Notes: generated by a model not told the origin, from the letters alone. A stretch of DNA of 64,000 nt from Bradyrhizobium septentrionale (GCF_011516645.4 NZ_CP088285.1:3180501-3244500); one strand, 5' to 3'; numbered from the stretch's first letter, positions 37,893 to 47,258 are shown. A program made the numbers and translations.

Positions 37893-39292
37893 ACGAGGGG
37901 TCAAATTTGAACGCCGATTGACACCGCTGGACGACCTGATGCCGTTGGCCGAGAAGCTGCTCGAGGTTCCGATAGACCTCGTTCGGACGGCACTTGATCT
38001 TGAAACATCGGAGGGCACGGTCGTTGCCGATAGCGTCGGCGAAACACGCTGTGTATTTCTGGCAGGTCTGCACCGGGCCGAGCGCATCATTGCTGAGCGG
38101 CTGGTTCAACTTGCCAATGGTAAGCTTCCTTGGGCGTGGATCGATCCCGACAAGGCCTTGCCGTGGGTCGAGGAACGGATCAGGCTTGCCCTTGCGGAAA
38201 GCCAAGTCGCGGCCATTAAACTGGCGCTTATGTCGAAAACCCTGGTGATGACCGGAGGCCCGGGCGTCGGCAAGACCACCATCGTCAAAGGTATTTTGCG
38301 CATTCTCGCGGCGAAGGGCGTGGAGCTTCTGCTCTGCGCGCCCACCGGCCGCGCCGCCAAGCGCATGACCGAGGCGACAGGATTTGAAGCAAAAACCATC
38401 CATCGGCTACTTGAAGTCGACCCAAAGACGGGTGGGTTCAAGCGCGGTGATGACAATCCACTCGATTGCGACCTGTTGGTTATCGACGAAGCCTCCATGG
38501 TGGACGTCATGCTGATGCAGGCACTCATGAAGGCTGTGCCTGCCACCGCAGCTCTCTTGATTGTTGGCGATATTGACCAACTTCCCTCCGTAGGGCCGGG
38601 CCAGGTGCTAGCGGACATAATCTCTTCTGGCTCCACACCAGTGGTGCGATTGACCGAGGTGTTCCGGCAGGCCGCGCAAAGCCGCATCATCACCACCGCC
38701 CATCGCATCAACCAAGGCATCATTCCCGATCTCAGCCCGCCTGGAAGCGATAGCGATTTCTATTTCGTCCAAGCGGAAGAGCCGGAAATCGCCGTGCGGC
38801 GCATCGTCGAGCTGGTGAAGACCCGGATCCCCGCGCGCTTCGGCTTCGATCCCATCCGTGACATTCAGGTCCTGTGCCCAATGAATAGAGGCGGTGTGGG
38901 GGCTCGCTCGCTCAATATTGAGCTGCAAGCGGCATTGAATCCAGCGGGCGAGAAGAAGGTCGAACGCTTTGGATGGACCTTCGCACCTGGTGACAAGGTC
39001 ATGCAAATTCAGAACGACTACGACAAGGAGGTCTACAATGGCGACATCGGTTATATTGACGAGGTCGATCTCGACGACGGTGAGCTTTTAGCCAGTTTTG
39101 ACGGTCGCGCGGTTACTTACGCCTTTGGCGAACTCGACACACTGGTGCCCGCCTACGCAGCGACGATCCACAAGAGTCAGGGCTCAGAATATCCCGCCAT
39201 TGTGATTCCGGTCATGACTGTCCGTCGTCAGATAATTTGCGACTAATCAGGCTTTTCGAGAAGGGAGGCTCTGGCTCATCTGTTGTTGGAGT

Positions 39293-40273
39293 TTAAGCGG
39301 CCTGCAGTTGGTGCTGCAAGCGGCGGTTTGCGATGGTCTCACGCTTGATGCGCTGTCGTTCGGTTAGGATGGTCTCGGCTCTGCCGAAGTAGACGTCAGC
39401 CGGGGTCAGGTTTTTGATGCTCTCATGATAGCGGACGTGGTTGTAATGCTCGACGAAGGCGCCGATCTGCCGTTCGAGGTGGTGAGGTAGATAATAGTTC
39501 TCGAGCAGAATGCGGTTCTTCAGGGTCTGATGCCAGCGCTCGATCTTTCCCTGGGTTTGGGGATGATACGGAGCGCCGCGCACGTGCTGCATGCCCTTGT
39601 GTTCGAGCCACCTGGCCAGATCGTCCGCGACGTAACTCGAACCATTGTCGCTGAGAAGCCTCGGCCGGTGCGCGACGGTGATGTGGTCAAGGCCGGAGGC
39701 CGCGAGTGCCTGGTCGAGTGTGGCCGTGACGTCGGAGGCACACATCGTGGGACCAAGCCTCCAGGCGACGATGTAACGCGAGAAGTCATCGAGCACGGTC
39801 GACAGGTAGTACCAGCCCCAGCCGGTGATCTTGAGGTAGGTAAAGTCGGTCTGCCAGAGCTGGTTGATGGCGGTGGTCTTGTCCTTGAACTCGTTCGCCG
39901 CCTTGATCACCACATAGGCGGGGCTGGTGATGAGGTCATGCGCCTTCAGCAGCCGATAGACCGATGCCTCGGAGACAAAATACTTCCGTTCGTCGGTGAA
40001 CCGCACGGCCAGCTCGCGCGGCGACAGCTCGGGCAGCTCCAGCGCCAGGTCGATGATCTGGCCCCGCACATCGTCGGGGATGCGATTCCATATCCGGTCA
40101 GGTCGAGACCGGTGGTCAGCCAGCGCCTCGACGCCGCCATCACGATAGCGATCATACCATCTATAAAACGTGGCGCGTGGGATCCCGAGCTTGTCCAGCG
40201 TGCGCTTGGCCGGCAGGTGCGACTGCTCGACCAACTGGATGATCTCGGCCTTCTCGGACGCAGGATATCTCAT
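39293..40273 (-). CDS. IS3-family transposase OrfB
   Basis: The 326-residue protein begins with a helix-turn-helix (KRTLDKLGIPRATFYRWYDR). It has an integrase core with LWQTDFTYLKITGWGWYYLS (first Asp), LLSDNGSSYVADDLARWLEH (second Asp) and PQTQGKIERWHQTLKNRILL (Glu), the D-D-35-E pattern of the IS3 family. The start overlaps the orfA stop by four bases, so OrfB may be made alone or as a frameshift fusion. Confidence 0.93.
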   Translation of the reverse strand: MRYPASEKAEIIQLVEQSHLPAKRTLDKLGIPRATFYRWYDRYRDGGVEALADHRSRPDRIWNRIPDDVRGQIIDLALELPELSPRELAVRFTDERKYFVSEASVYRLLKAHDLITSPAYVVIKAANEFKDKTTAINQLWQTDFTYLKITGWGWYYLSTVLDDFSRYIVAWRLGPTMCASDVTATLDQALAASGLDHITVAHRPRLLSDNGSSYVADDLARWLEHKGMQHVRGAPYHPQTQGKIERWHQTLKNRILLENYYLPHHLERQIGAFVEHYNHVRYHESIKNLTPADVYFGRAETILTERQRIKRETIANRRLQHQLQAA

Positions 40274-40644
40274 GCCTCGTCCTCCCCATCCCCGTTCATG
40301 CTTTTTTTGAGTAGGCGGTTCTCAAGGGTGAGGTCGGCCACGACTTCCTTCAATGCGGCCGTCTCACGACGGAGATCCGTCACCTCGCCGGAGGTCGCCG
40401 CACGCGCCGTATCGCCCGCCAGGCGGCGCTTACCGGCTTCGAGGAACTCCTTCGACCAGCCGTAATACATTGAGGCGGCAATGCCCTCACGCCGGCAGAG
40501 CTCGGAGATGTTCTCCTCGCCCCGCAGTCCTTCCAGCACGATGCGGATCTTCTCTTCCGCCGAATACTGCCGGCGGGTCTGGCGCCGAATGTCCCTTAGT
40601 ACCTGTTCTGCCGGCGCTTTGCCCGGTCCGGATTTCTGCTTCAT
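40270..40644 (-). CDS. IS3-family OrfA (HTH protein)
   Basis: The 124-residue protein has a helix-turn-helix ([20 protein letters not shown] and [20 protein letters not shown]) followed by a leucine-zipper-like coiled coil ([20 protein letters not shown]), as usual for IS3 OrfA. It binds the element ends and can inhibit transposition. It overlaps orfB by four bases. Confidence 0.92.
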   Translation of the reverse strand: MKQKSGPGKAPAEQVLRDIRRQTRRQYSAEEKIRIVLEGLRGEENISELCRREGIAASMYYGWSKEFLEAGKRRLAGDTARAATSGEVTDLRRETAALKEVVADLTLENRLLKKSMNGDGEDEA

Positions 40645-40999
40645 CTTCGCTCCTGGTGGCTACGATGAACCAGAAATCCTCCCTCCGCAAAATCCTTCAA
40701 TTTGTCTCACACGCCCTGACGGCAAACAGGTCATGACCCAGCATTACGCCATGTTGCAACGAAATCTGCTTTATACCGGAGTCACCCGCGGCAAGAAGCT
40801 GGTCGTCCTTGTTGGTCAGAAGAAGGCTGTCGCTATCGCTGTTCGGAATGTCTCGGGGCGCAGGCGATGGTCGAAATTAAACGAATGGCTGATCGGTGCG
40901 TCACGTCAAGCCACGGCCTGACATAAAATAATACCGCGGTCATGCTCTCCGAGAATTCAAGGGCCAACCTGGAACATCCGGTATCGAGTCGAAACCCAA

Positions 41000-41677
41000 A
41001 TGTCAGATATTCCACGTCGCCTAAAGCAGCTTGAGAAGCTACTCGCCAGCCTGGACGATGACGAGGCGATGTTACTCTCCGAGCTCGACGGGTTCCTCGC
41101 CGGCATCCTTGTCTGTCCCGACCTGATCATGCCCAGCGAATGGCTACCGATGGTATGGGGCCGTGGGAACAAGGATGCGGCGCCCGTCTTCGGAAACACC
41201 AACCAAGCGGAGCAATTGGTTGGGTTGATTATGGAGCGCTACAACGCCGTCGCAGCCGAGCTTCAGCGCGGGGGCGGACACTACGAACCGTTGTTCGACG
41301 TCGATACGCGACACAATGAGATTCTCTGGGAAATCTGGATCGACGGTTTCGACACCGCCCTGCAACTGCGCCCCGAAGCCTGGGCCAAAGTGCGGGGTGG
41401 CGATGGGGACGCGCTCAGTGCACTGGCAGGCCTCGTCGCCCTTGTGCAGATCGGTCGTGGCGAAAGCACGCTTCCAAAAGAACAGATCGACGAGATTACC
41501 GCCAAAGCTCCTGATCTCATTCCGCACTACATCGAAACCCTCAATGCCTGGCGGATCGGCCAGCAAGTTGGCGGCCAATTCAGAGAGGAGGCACCAAATT
41601 TCGGAAAGGTCGGCCGTAACGAGCCATGCCCATGCGGGTCGGGAAAGAAATACAAGCGGTGTTGCGGCCTCAACTGA
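41000..41677 (+). CDS. UPF0149 (YecA/YgfB-like) protein with SEC-C zinc motif
   Basis: The 225-residue protein has the UPF0149 N-terminal signature [20 protein letters not shown] and a central helical domain. The C-terminal SEC-C motif [20 protein letters not shown] (about residues 203-223) binds zinc and is found in SecA and many uncharacterised proteins. ATG 41000 opens [15 protein letters not shown]. The function of the family is not settled. It follows the helicase relic and is the first intact non-IS gene after it. Confidence 0.9.
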   Translation: MSDIPRRLKQLEKLLASLDDDEAMLLSELDGFLAGILVCPDLIMPSEWLPMVWGRGNKDAAPVFGNTNQAEQLVGLIMERYNAVAAELQRGGGHYEPLFDVDTRHNEILWEIWIDGFDTALQLRPEAWAKVRGGDGDALSALAGLVALVQIGRGESTLPKEQIDEITAKAPDLIPHYIETLNAWRIGQQVGGQFREEAPNFGKVGRNEPCPCGSGKKYKRCCGLN

Positions 41678-41991
41678 CCTGCCTTAACCGATTGCCGAGA
41701 AATGCGCGCTTACCCCCAAGGATCCGATTGAAACTCACTGTCGACACAGGCGGCATAGGATGAACACACCGAAAATCCTTCTAGGACATCGCTACCCATA
41801 ATTGGCTGATCGCGGGCGTCGGCGCACCCAGGGCGTGTCGGAACTGGGCGCTGGCAAGTGACCCGGATGTATGCGCCCTCGTGGGGAGATTGAGCTATCT
41901 GATCGCGTTGTGGATTGTTGCTGACGGTGCCTGTGTTTTGTCGCTATGTGCCCCACACCATTGCATTGCCCGAATCAGGCGGAGAGCCAGC
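41678..41991. other. Intergenic, no gene seen
   Basis: The 314 bases between the SEC-C gene and the winged-helix gene show no convincing frame with a ribosome site. The promoter of the winged-helix gene should lie near the right end. Confidence 0.4.
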
Positions 41992-42939
41992 ATGGATACC
42001 AAAGTTCAGAGTCTCGTTCTGACTGAATCCCAAGCGGCTTGCCTTGCCGCGCTTAGATCCCGCAAGGAATCCAAGACTGAAATTGCAATACGAGCCAAGC
42101 TTGATCTCAAAAAAGCAGCAAAGGCACTAGAAGCACTGAGGGAGCTCGGACTTGCAAGGCGCGGCGAGATGAACGCGTGGTATTTCACCCCGCGTGGAAG
42201 AAACTGTCGCTTCAAGACTATTCCGGACCGAATTCGGCACGGTAGCGCACTTCCTGGCCCTGGCGCGCGGCGTTTGCTCGATGTTTTAGACCGGCCGATG
42301 CACGGTGATGAACTCGCCGAAAGGTTAGGCATCACTCTTCAAAGAGTTCGTCAGATTGTGGTCAAACTTCACGCGCGAGGGCTCGTGAAATTCGGGGACC
42401 CAGAAAGAATTCTTGAGGTCGTCTCGCGCACCAAGGACAAGACTGTTTTGCTGTCACACGATGAGGCGCGAGTGCTTTCGGCAATTCCGGGAGCCTATGC
42501 AACCGATGCAACCAAGATAAGGCTTGCGGTATTGCTACCAGAGAAAATTATTCAGCAGATCCTCGATGGCTTTGTTGCTAGGCACTTTGTCGTAGCGCAG
42601 GAAGGACTTGCTGATAGAACCGTCTATCAGATCAATGCGACAGGGTTAAACCATCCGCAACGCCAACCGGACGCCCGTTTGGCGCACGCGCCTCGGTTGC
42701 CTGTCGAATCAGATCGCGTTCGCGCGGTGCTCGCGGCTATACGCAATGCACGATCATTGCGGATCAGAGATTTGAAAAATGCTCTAAAAATACCGCACGC
42801 TTCGATAAATGCTCTCATGCAATATTTGAAGCGGAAGGAATTAGTGCAAAAGACCAGCCAAGAGCAGGCAGCGCCTTATTCATTGACGGAAAAGGGGCTC
42901 GACGCCCTAACAGAAATGGCGCGCCGACACGCCGCATAG
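41992..42939 (+). CDS. Multi-winged-helix DNA-binding protein
   Basis: The protein has 315 residues from ATG 41992, which follows GGAGAGCC; the open frame upstream is not protein-like. It appears to contain three or four winged-helix units: residues 10-70 (LAALRSRKESKTEIAIRAKL), 80-150 (MHGDELAERLGITLQRVRQI), 160-215, and 250-310 (RIRDLKNALKIPHASINALM). Each has a MarR-like helix-turn-helix and a wing such as YFTPRGRN or YSLTEKGLDAL. Tandem winged helices suggest binding to extended DNA. Targets are unknown. It ends at the bidirectional terminator facing the groEL relic. Confidence 0.8.
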   Translation: MDTKVQSLVLTESQAACLAALRSRKESKTEIAIRAKLDLKKAAKALEALRELGLARRGEMNAWYFTPRGRNCRFKTIPDRIRHGSALPGPGARRLLDVLDRPMHGDELAERLGITLQRVRQIVVKLHARGLVKFGDPERILEVVSRTKDKTVLLSHDEARVLSAIPGAYATDATKIRLAVLLPEKIIQQILDGFVARHFVVAQEGLADRTVYQINATGLNHPQRQPDARLAHAPRLPVESDRVRAVLAAIRNARSLRIRDLKNALKIPHASINALMQYLKRKELVQKTSQEQAAPYSLTEKGLDALTEMARRHAA

Positions 42940-42960
42940 TTCAGTTGCGGTCCCAAAGCA

Positions 42961-42988
42961 AAAGGCCCAGCACTGCTGCCGGGCCTTT
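42961..42988. terminator. Bidirectional terminator
   Basis: The perfect stem AAAGGCCC/GGGCCTTT has T-rich sequence on both outer sides. It can terminate the winged-helix gene on the plus strand and the groEL relic on the minus strand. It closely resembles the terminator after groEL at 10201. Confidence 0.8.
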
Positions 42989-43014
42989 CTTGTTGTTAAG
43001 CTCGGTGGTTGGAC

Positions 43015-43078
43015 TTAGAAATCCATACCATCCATGCCGCCGCCACCCGGAGGCATACCGCCGGCGCCAGCGTTTGCT
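43015..43078 (-). pseudogene. groEL 3'-end relic
   Basis: Read on the minus strand, the last codons encode AGAGGMPPGGGGMDGMDF followed by a stop, the Gly-Met tail of a GroEL, with a groEL-style terminator downstream. Nothing upstream matches GroEL, so only about 20 codons survive. The tail differs from that of the intact groEL at 8524, so it is from another paralogue. Confidence 0.75.
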
Positions 43079-43420
43079 CCTTTGCTCCGCATCTATTTGG
43101 GTGCCGCCCGTGTGACGGCTGGTGAAGTCGACGACAATTCTGTCGGTGTAACCATTGATTTCTCTTCAGAATTCGATCGACAGAGCTTTGCCTTGCCGGG
43201 GCCACGGTCCATTCGTCTACCCAAGGCCGGAATGCCAGCCGCCGAACGTTGGAGATGGCAGTCCGACTTGGATCCTGCGAGCTGGTGAAAGCTCACCAGC
43301 CTGATGGGCTCCGTGCGGGTTCGCCGCCATCCCCATCGCCACGATTGCTCCGCCTCAAAGGGCGGCTTCTCCCGTGGTCCCCGCGCTTACTAGGGTCCGG
43401 GTCCCCTTACTAACCGAGGC
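43079..43420. other. Unassigned sequence beside the groEL relic
   Basis: The plus strand has a short open frame at 43034-43288 that reads back through the groEL relic and is therefore unlikely to be a gene. A small inverted repeat (GAGCTGGTGAAAGCTCACCAGC, 43279-43300) could be the end of a lost element or a terminator. No known gene is seen. Confidence 0.35.
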
Positions 43421-44335
43421 TTAGTCGGCTCCAATAGTCGAGGTCATCTCGACAATATTCTTGAACTCGCTCAGAAACTCCGGTCGATGTTTCTCAAGGT
43501 ATTTTGCGATCCTTGGATTGCCGACAAGCTTTGCCAAATAGCCTCTTGCGACTGTTAGGTGCAGATGATCCTGGCCGTATGTGTCTTGGATGGATGTCAT
43601 TGCTTGCTGGAGTCTCGCAAGTTCACTTTCCATTCGTGACAAGGCTTCGGCTGTCATTCCCTTCATTTTCTTAGGCGCCGCCGTATCCACGAGCTGCGTT
43701 TGTGGGGTGCCCGCAAGTATCGCAGAGACGTAGCCCACAGAGTAGTTGTTGGCGTTGATTAGAAGTTCTGTAGCCTCGATCTGTCGAATTGGGATCATTT
43801 TCCGTAGGACGTCAAAGGTCGCCAACGGACAGATCTTATCTTTGAGCAGCGCTACCACTTCTTCGCAAATACCGTCGACAAGCGTCGCCTTCCGCAGAAG
43901 GCTCCGCGTATTGATATTCAGCGCCCTCGCGACCTTCTCCTTCGGAACGTTCCGCTCGATTGCTTTGGCAATCATTCTCTGCTCTTGAATGGGAGACAAT
44001 CGGCTTATTCGCTTGTTGTAGGTAAATGCCTCGTCGTCATGGGAGAGGATACACTCCACCTGAGTGCGCCCAAGCTCCTTAAGGACTTCGATACGAAGAT
44101 GGCCATCCAGTAAAAGGTAGGTCTCTGGCCTCTGCTTGTCGCGGCAAACGACTGGCGGCTCAACGATCCCGATTTCCTTGATCGAGGACGTGATCTGTTG
44201 ATACTTGTGACTAGCCTTCACCGTCTTGCCGATAGCTCGCACGGGAAGGATAGTTTGAATCTCTAAAACCACAGTCTCAGAGCTGAATGCTTGAAGCACT
44301 TCTCTCAACGCGTCCGGGCCAACATATCGGTTCAT
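43421..44335 (-). CDS. ParB/RepB-like protein (RepB C-terminal type)
   Basis: The 304-residue protein starts with a ParB/Srx-type fold (ILPVRAIGKTV, then IKEIGIVEPPVVCRD and TYLLLDGHLRIEVLKELG). A helix-turn-helix region follows (RNVPKEKVARALNINTRSLL), with a long helical C-terminal part. This matches proteins annotated as plasmid partitioning RepB C-terminal domain proteins. Its start overlaps the previous gene of the operon by four bases. No ParA ATPase is encoded nearby, so a plain partition role is doubtful. I infer a DNA-binding partner of the upstream serine recombinase. Confidence 0.8.
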   Translation of the reverse strand: MNRYVGPDALREVLQAFSSETVVLEIQTILPVRAIGKTVKASHKYQQITSSIKEIGIVEPPVVCRDKQRPETYLLLDGHLRIEVLKELGRTQVECILSHDDEAFTYNKRISRLSPIQEQRMIAKAIERNVPKEKVARALNINTRSLLRKATLVDGICEEVVALLKDKICPLATFDVLRKMIPIRQIEATELLINANNYSVGYVSAILAGTPQTQLVDTAAPKKMKGMTAEALSRMESELARLQQAMTSIQDTYGQDHLHLTVARGYLAKLVGNPRIAKYLEKHRPEFLSEFKNIVEMTSTIGAD

Positions 44336-45249
44336 ACGCCTGTTCCCGCTGCCAGTCGCTCCTGAAGGATGGAGGGCATTAGAGCGAGCTCTTCCGACTG
44401 AAGTATTCTGACAAACTCCTTATCTTCACTTAGAGCCCGAATAGCTTCAACGATAAACAGAAGCCTGTTCTGCGTCACTTCGGCTTTCTTTATCAGAAGC
44501 CGTTGCCGATCTGCCTCCTGCCTATAGACTCGAATCATGGATTCACTGGTAAGAGGTCGCTTCGACGTCTCCCGACGGCCGAAGGATTGGCCGTGGAGGT
44601 GTTTGCCTCGCCTCTGACGCTGCTCAATTAGGCGACGAACCGCGACGAGTTTCTTCCCTCTCAACTTCTTGTCTGAATACGCCTGTGCCAGTGCGCGTTG
44701 AACTTCATTGTCATCACATTTTGCGATCTCGATCGCCATATTCAGGGGAAGGACACCGATTTCGACGGCATTTACGAGGCGTTCCTCTCCGTTTTCTAAT
44801 AGACTGCTAATCATTCGGACATAGTCGACAGTGACGCCAATCTTCTCCGCGATCTCTCGATCGTCGTAACCGCGCCCGCGCAATGTTGTTATGTCTTGAA
44901 GGAGGTCGATTGCACGGTGTTGGCGACGCGCGCAATTTTCGACCAAGCTCATGACTAGGCAGTCGCTCTCGTCAGCGTCGATTACGATGGCGGGTATTTC
45001 GCGCTGGCCAAGCTGAGTGAATGCTTCGATTCGGCCCTGCCCGCACACAAGATCATACTGACACGGATCTGCTTCCGATGTTCGGGAGCTCACTGTTACA
45101 GGGCGCTTCAGCCCCACACTTGCAATGCTATTCACGATTTCGCGAAAGTGTCGCTGGCTGCGCGCTCGTGGATTGAGGATCCGAATCTGGTCGATTGGAA
45201 TGATCTTAATCTCGCGTCGCAGATAGCTTGATGCCACATGACTATTCAT
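44332..45249 (-). CDS. ParB N-terminal-domain protein
   Basis: The protein has 305 residues from ATG 45249, which follows TTGGAG; the frame is open seven codons further. The ParB motifs are REIVNSIASVGLKRPVTVSS, LVCGQGRIEAFTQLG and SLVENCARRQHRAID. The helix-turn-helix is DREIAEKIGVTVDYVRMISS. The VEN-ARR box is the CTP/DNA-binding segment of true ParB. It overlaps the recombinase stop and the next ParB-like gene by four bases each, so the three genes are one transcription unit. The role is unknown, and no parA or parS was seen. Confidence 0.8.
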   Translation of the reverse strand: MNSHVASSYLRREIKIIPIDQIRILNPRARSQRHFREIVNSIASVGLKRPVTVSSRTSEADPCQYDLVCGQGRIEAFTQLGQREIPAIVIDADESDCLVMSLVENCARRQHRAIDLLQDITTLRGRGYDDREIAEKIGVTVDYVRMISSLLENGEERLVNAVEIGVLPLNMAIEIAKCDDNEVQRALAQAYSDKKLRGKKLVAVRRLIEQRQRRGKHLHGQSFGRRETSKRPLTSESMIRVYRQEADRQRLLIKKAEVTQNRLLFIVEAIRALSEDKEFVRILQSEELALMPSILQERLAAGTGV

Positions 45250-46799
45250 GCCGCTTCTCCAAATGAGCACTGTCGAGCCAGCGAATACAGAAAATCGAGC
45301 GCTTCAAACCGATACGCGTCTAAGGAAAGTGCGTTGTCTTGGGCAAGCTTCAAATGCGGTATCGTGAGGTCAAGGCTAGGAAAGACGTAGTAGTCCAATA
45401 TGTCTGTGTTTGACGTGCATAGCCGAACCGCAATCGTTAGATCGGGAAAGAGACCTGTATCCAATCTGATGTGCCATCGGTATCCTGCCCCATAGCTGGC
45501 CGCTCGCGCGATTACGATGGCCGCGGAGAACTGACCGTTGACGATGAGGAGTTGGCTTTCATCGCGGGACACGTGGCCACCCGCGAGCTCGAAGCCATTG
45601 ACGATTTTGCTAACTACCGTTGGGTGAGCGTCCCTAATTCGACGGTTGACTTCAATGTAGGAATAGTCGCGATCAGGGACGTATCCGATCAAACTGTAAG
45701 CTCTGGTCAAGCTTCCGAAGCGGCGCCTGTATACGCTCGCCGACGGCACGTCGTCGCGCTCATCGATTACCACTCCGGAAAGATAGCCCTCTTCATCGAG
45801 CACCGTCTGAAGCAGTGCTAGAAGTTCTTCATCAGAGTAACCAGCGCTTCGTGCATCTATAATAGCGTGGGCTCGCTCAAAGAGCGCGCGACTGACAACC
45901 GCGGGAAATGCGGATTCGGAGCGAACCCAAGTCTCGGGACTATTTGCGACTCTCTTCTGCTTTAGCTTGAACGAAACTCGATTGAAGACATTGTTCCCGA
46001 TATAGTTTTCGTTCGTGAGAATCTGATGGACCGAGGCACGAGTCCACGGGCGGCCGAAGTCTGTGCGACCGCCATCTGCGTTGAGGTATGACGCAATTTC
46101 CGCTTCTGACCTGCCTCGCTCAACGAAAAGCGAATAGATTTCGTGAATCTGCTCAACCTCCTCTGTTGGCCCGAGTGTAAGCACGACCCGGTCGGTCTGA
46201 AGGCTCTTTCGATCTCCTCTGTTGAGAATCGCTTTCGGAATTCGGTTCTCGTCAATCAGCTGACGTCGAAGACCGTAGCCGGCCGGGCCTCCTTGCCTAA
46301 AGCCGAGTTCGATCAGTCGGCATTGGCCCGCGAAGACTTTGACGGATAGTTCTCGGCTGTATTCGCCAGCCATAACCCGCTTAACGCTCTTGAGCAGAAC
46401 CGATCCAATGCTGCCATCGTTGTCGAACTGCTCACCGCAATAGTGAACCCGAATTCCCGCTCGAGAGCAGACATGCTCATAGTAAGCTCCCTCATCTGCG
46501 TCTTGGAAACGCCCCCAGCGGCTAACATCGTAAACAAGAATGGCCGAAAAGGCGGCCTGTCCGGTCTGGACTTCGCGCATGAGCCGTTGGAGGCCCTCTC
46601 GGTCGTCGACTCTCAGTCCGCTTCGACCTGAGTCTTCGAATATCTCGGTAATGAGGAGGCCTCGTTGTTCTGCGTATCGTTCGATGGTCGTCAGTTGGTT
46701 CTCGGTCGAATACTTTTGATGATCAGTTGACATGCGAACATAGGCCGCCGCCTGCTTGCTGTCGCCCTGCCCGTTGTCTGCGGTGGAACGTCGACGCAT
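45246..46799 (-). CDS. Large serine recombinase
   Basis: The protein has 517 residues from ATG 46799 (MRRRSTADNGQGDSKQAAAY). The resolvase domain begins AAAYVRMSTDHQKYSTENQL with the catalytic Ser in RMS. It continues with FEDSGRSGLRVDDREGLQRL and YDVSRWGRFQD, where Arg residues complete the active site. A recombinase DNA-binding domain (NADGGRTDFGRPWTRASVHQ and NENYIGNNVFNR) follows. The C-terminal 200 residues are less conserved. Upstream Met codons at 46868 and 46961 are possible starts but overlap the divergent gene. Large serine recombinases cut and join DNA at two att sites without host factors. It leads an operon with two ParB-like genes. Confidence 0.9.
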   Translation of the reverse strand: MRRRSTADNGQGDSKQAAAYVRMSTDHQKYSTENQLTTIERYAEQRGLLITEIFEDSGRSGLRVDDREGLQRLMREVQTGQAAFSAILVYDVSRWGRFQDADEGAYYEHVCSRAGIRVHYCGEQFDNDGSIGSVLLKSVKRVMAGEYSRELSVKVFAGQCRLIELGFRQGGPAGYGLRRQLIDENRIPKAILNRGDRKSLQTDRVVLTLGPTEEVEQIHEIYSLFVERGRSEAEIASYLNADGGRTDFGRPWTRASVHQILTNENYIGNNVFNRVSFKLKQKRVANSPETWVRSESAFPAVVSRALFERAHAIIDARSAGYSDEELLALLQTVLDEEGYLSGVVIDERDDVPSASVYRRRFGSLTRAYSLIGYVPDRDYSYIEVNRRIRDAHPTVVSKIVNGFELAGGHVSRDESQLLIVNGQFSAAIVIARAASYGAGYRWHIRLDTGLFPDLTIAVRLCTSNTDILDYYVFPSLDLTIPHLKLAQDNALSLDAYRFEALDFLYSLARQCSFGEAA

Positions 46800-46886
46800 C
46801 AAACCGCGCCCTCGTCGAATAGCCTTCTTCTCGCGGTTACCTTGCGGCCGCCGTGGTTCGACAATCATAAGAAGCAGGGTGAGGGA

Positions 46887-47258
46887 ATGTCGTTTCCAAA
46901 AAAGGGCAACTTGTTTCCTCGAGCGCCAAATGACGACCTCGCAGCTGGCTACAAAGTGCACTCAAAAGTCTTTGCCGCAAGAGTTGCGTCTGCCCTAAAC
47001 GAAGAGCTTGGGAAGACAACCGCGCATGTGAAGATTGTTGCGGCTTGGACAGGAGCCAATGAGCGCACTGTGAAGAATTGGTTCGCCGGACACTACGGTC
47101 CGAGCGGAGATCATCTGGTTACGCTGATCAGGCATTGCGATGCGGTATTGATGGCGGTTCTATCGATGGCTGATCGTGATCAATTGCTCGTTGGTGCCAA
47201 GCTCGAAGACATTGAGCGACGGCTAGCCGAACTTCTGGAGACTCTGCGGCGACGGTAA
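46887..47258 (+). CDS. Small HTH protein divergent from the recombinase
   Basis: The protein has 123 residues from ATG 46887, after GGGTGAGGGA. The centre contains a helix-turn-helix (AHVKIVAAWTGANERTVKNW) followed by FAGHYGPSGDHLVTLIRHCD. The C-terminus is an amphipathic helix (LEDIERRLAELLETLRRR). It faces away from the recombinase operon with 87 bases between the starts, the position expected for a regulator of that operon. I know no named homologue. Confidence 0.7.
   Translation: MSFPKKGNLFPRAPNDDLAAGYKVHSKVFAARVASALNEELGKTTAHVKIVAAWTGANERTVKNWFAGHYGPSGDHLVTLIRHCDAVLMAVLSMADRDQLLVGAKLEDIERRLAELLETLRRR

Larger units (their letters stand above)
31913..37923 (+). mobile_element. IS21-family element carrying two inverted DDE transposon copies
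   Basis: The left end TGTCATTCGGCCTGCAATAT and the right end (reverse complement TGTCAATCGGCGTTCAAATT) are inverted repeats with TG...CA ends. Further copies of the subterminal GGGGTCAAAATTGGACGCCGAT lie at both sides. istA and istB are in the middle. A 1755-base DDE transposon is inserted in each terminal region, in inverted orientation. No target duplication is visible, and the RecD2-like gene at the right lacks its N-terminal half, so a deletion probably accompanied or followed insertion. Confidence 0.8.
39219..40728 (-). mobile_element. IS3-family element in the RecD2-like gene
   Basis: The 1510-base element has ends TGTCCGTCGTCAG and, reversed, TGTTTGCCGTCAG. It is flanked by the direct repeat GGTCATGAC at 39210-39218 and 40729-40737. 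Removing it with one repeat restores the helicase reading frame. It encodes the two overlapping frames orfA and orfB on the minus strand. Confidence 0.9.
37924..40921 (+). pseudogene. RecD2-like helicase, truncated by IS21 and split by IS3
   Basis: The sequence encodes the C-terminal part of a RecD2-type SF1B helicase. Walker A is VMTGGPGVGKTTIVKGI, Walker B LLVIDEASMVDV, and motif IV/V sequences include GDKVMQIQNDYDKEVYNGDI and ATIHKSQGSEYPAIVIPVM. The first about 250 residues are missing at the IS21 right end. The IS3-type element 39219-40728 then interrupts the codons for PVMT, and the rest ([20 protein letters not shown] to RQATA) follows at 40738-40921. The intact enzyme unwinds DNA 5' to 3' and helps repair. 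This copy cannot work. Confidence 0.9.

Noticed and set aside
43421..45249. Plasmid partition (repABC) locus
   Set aside because: Two ParB-like genes are present, but there is no ParA ATPase, no RepC initiator and no evident centromere repeats, and the operon is led by a recombinase.
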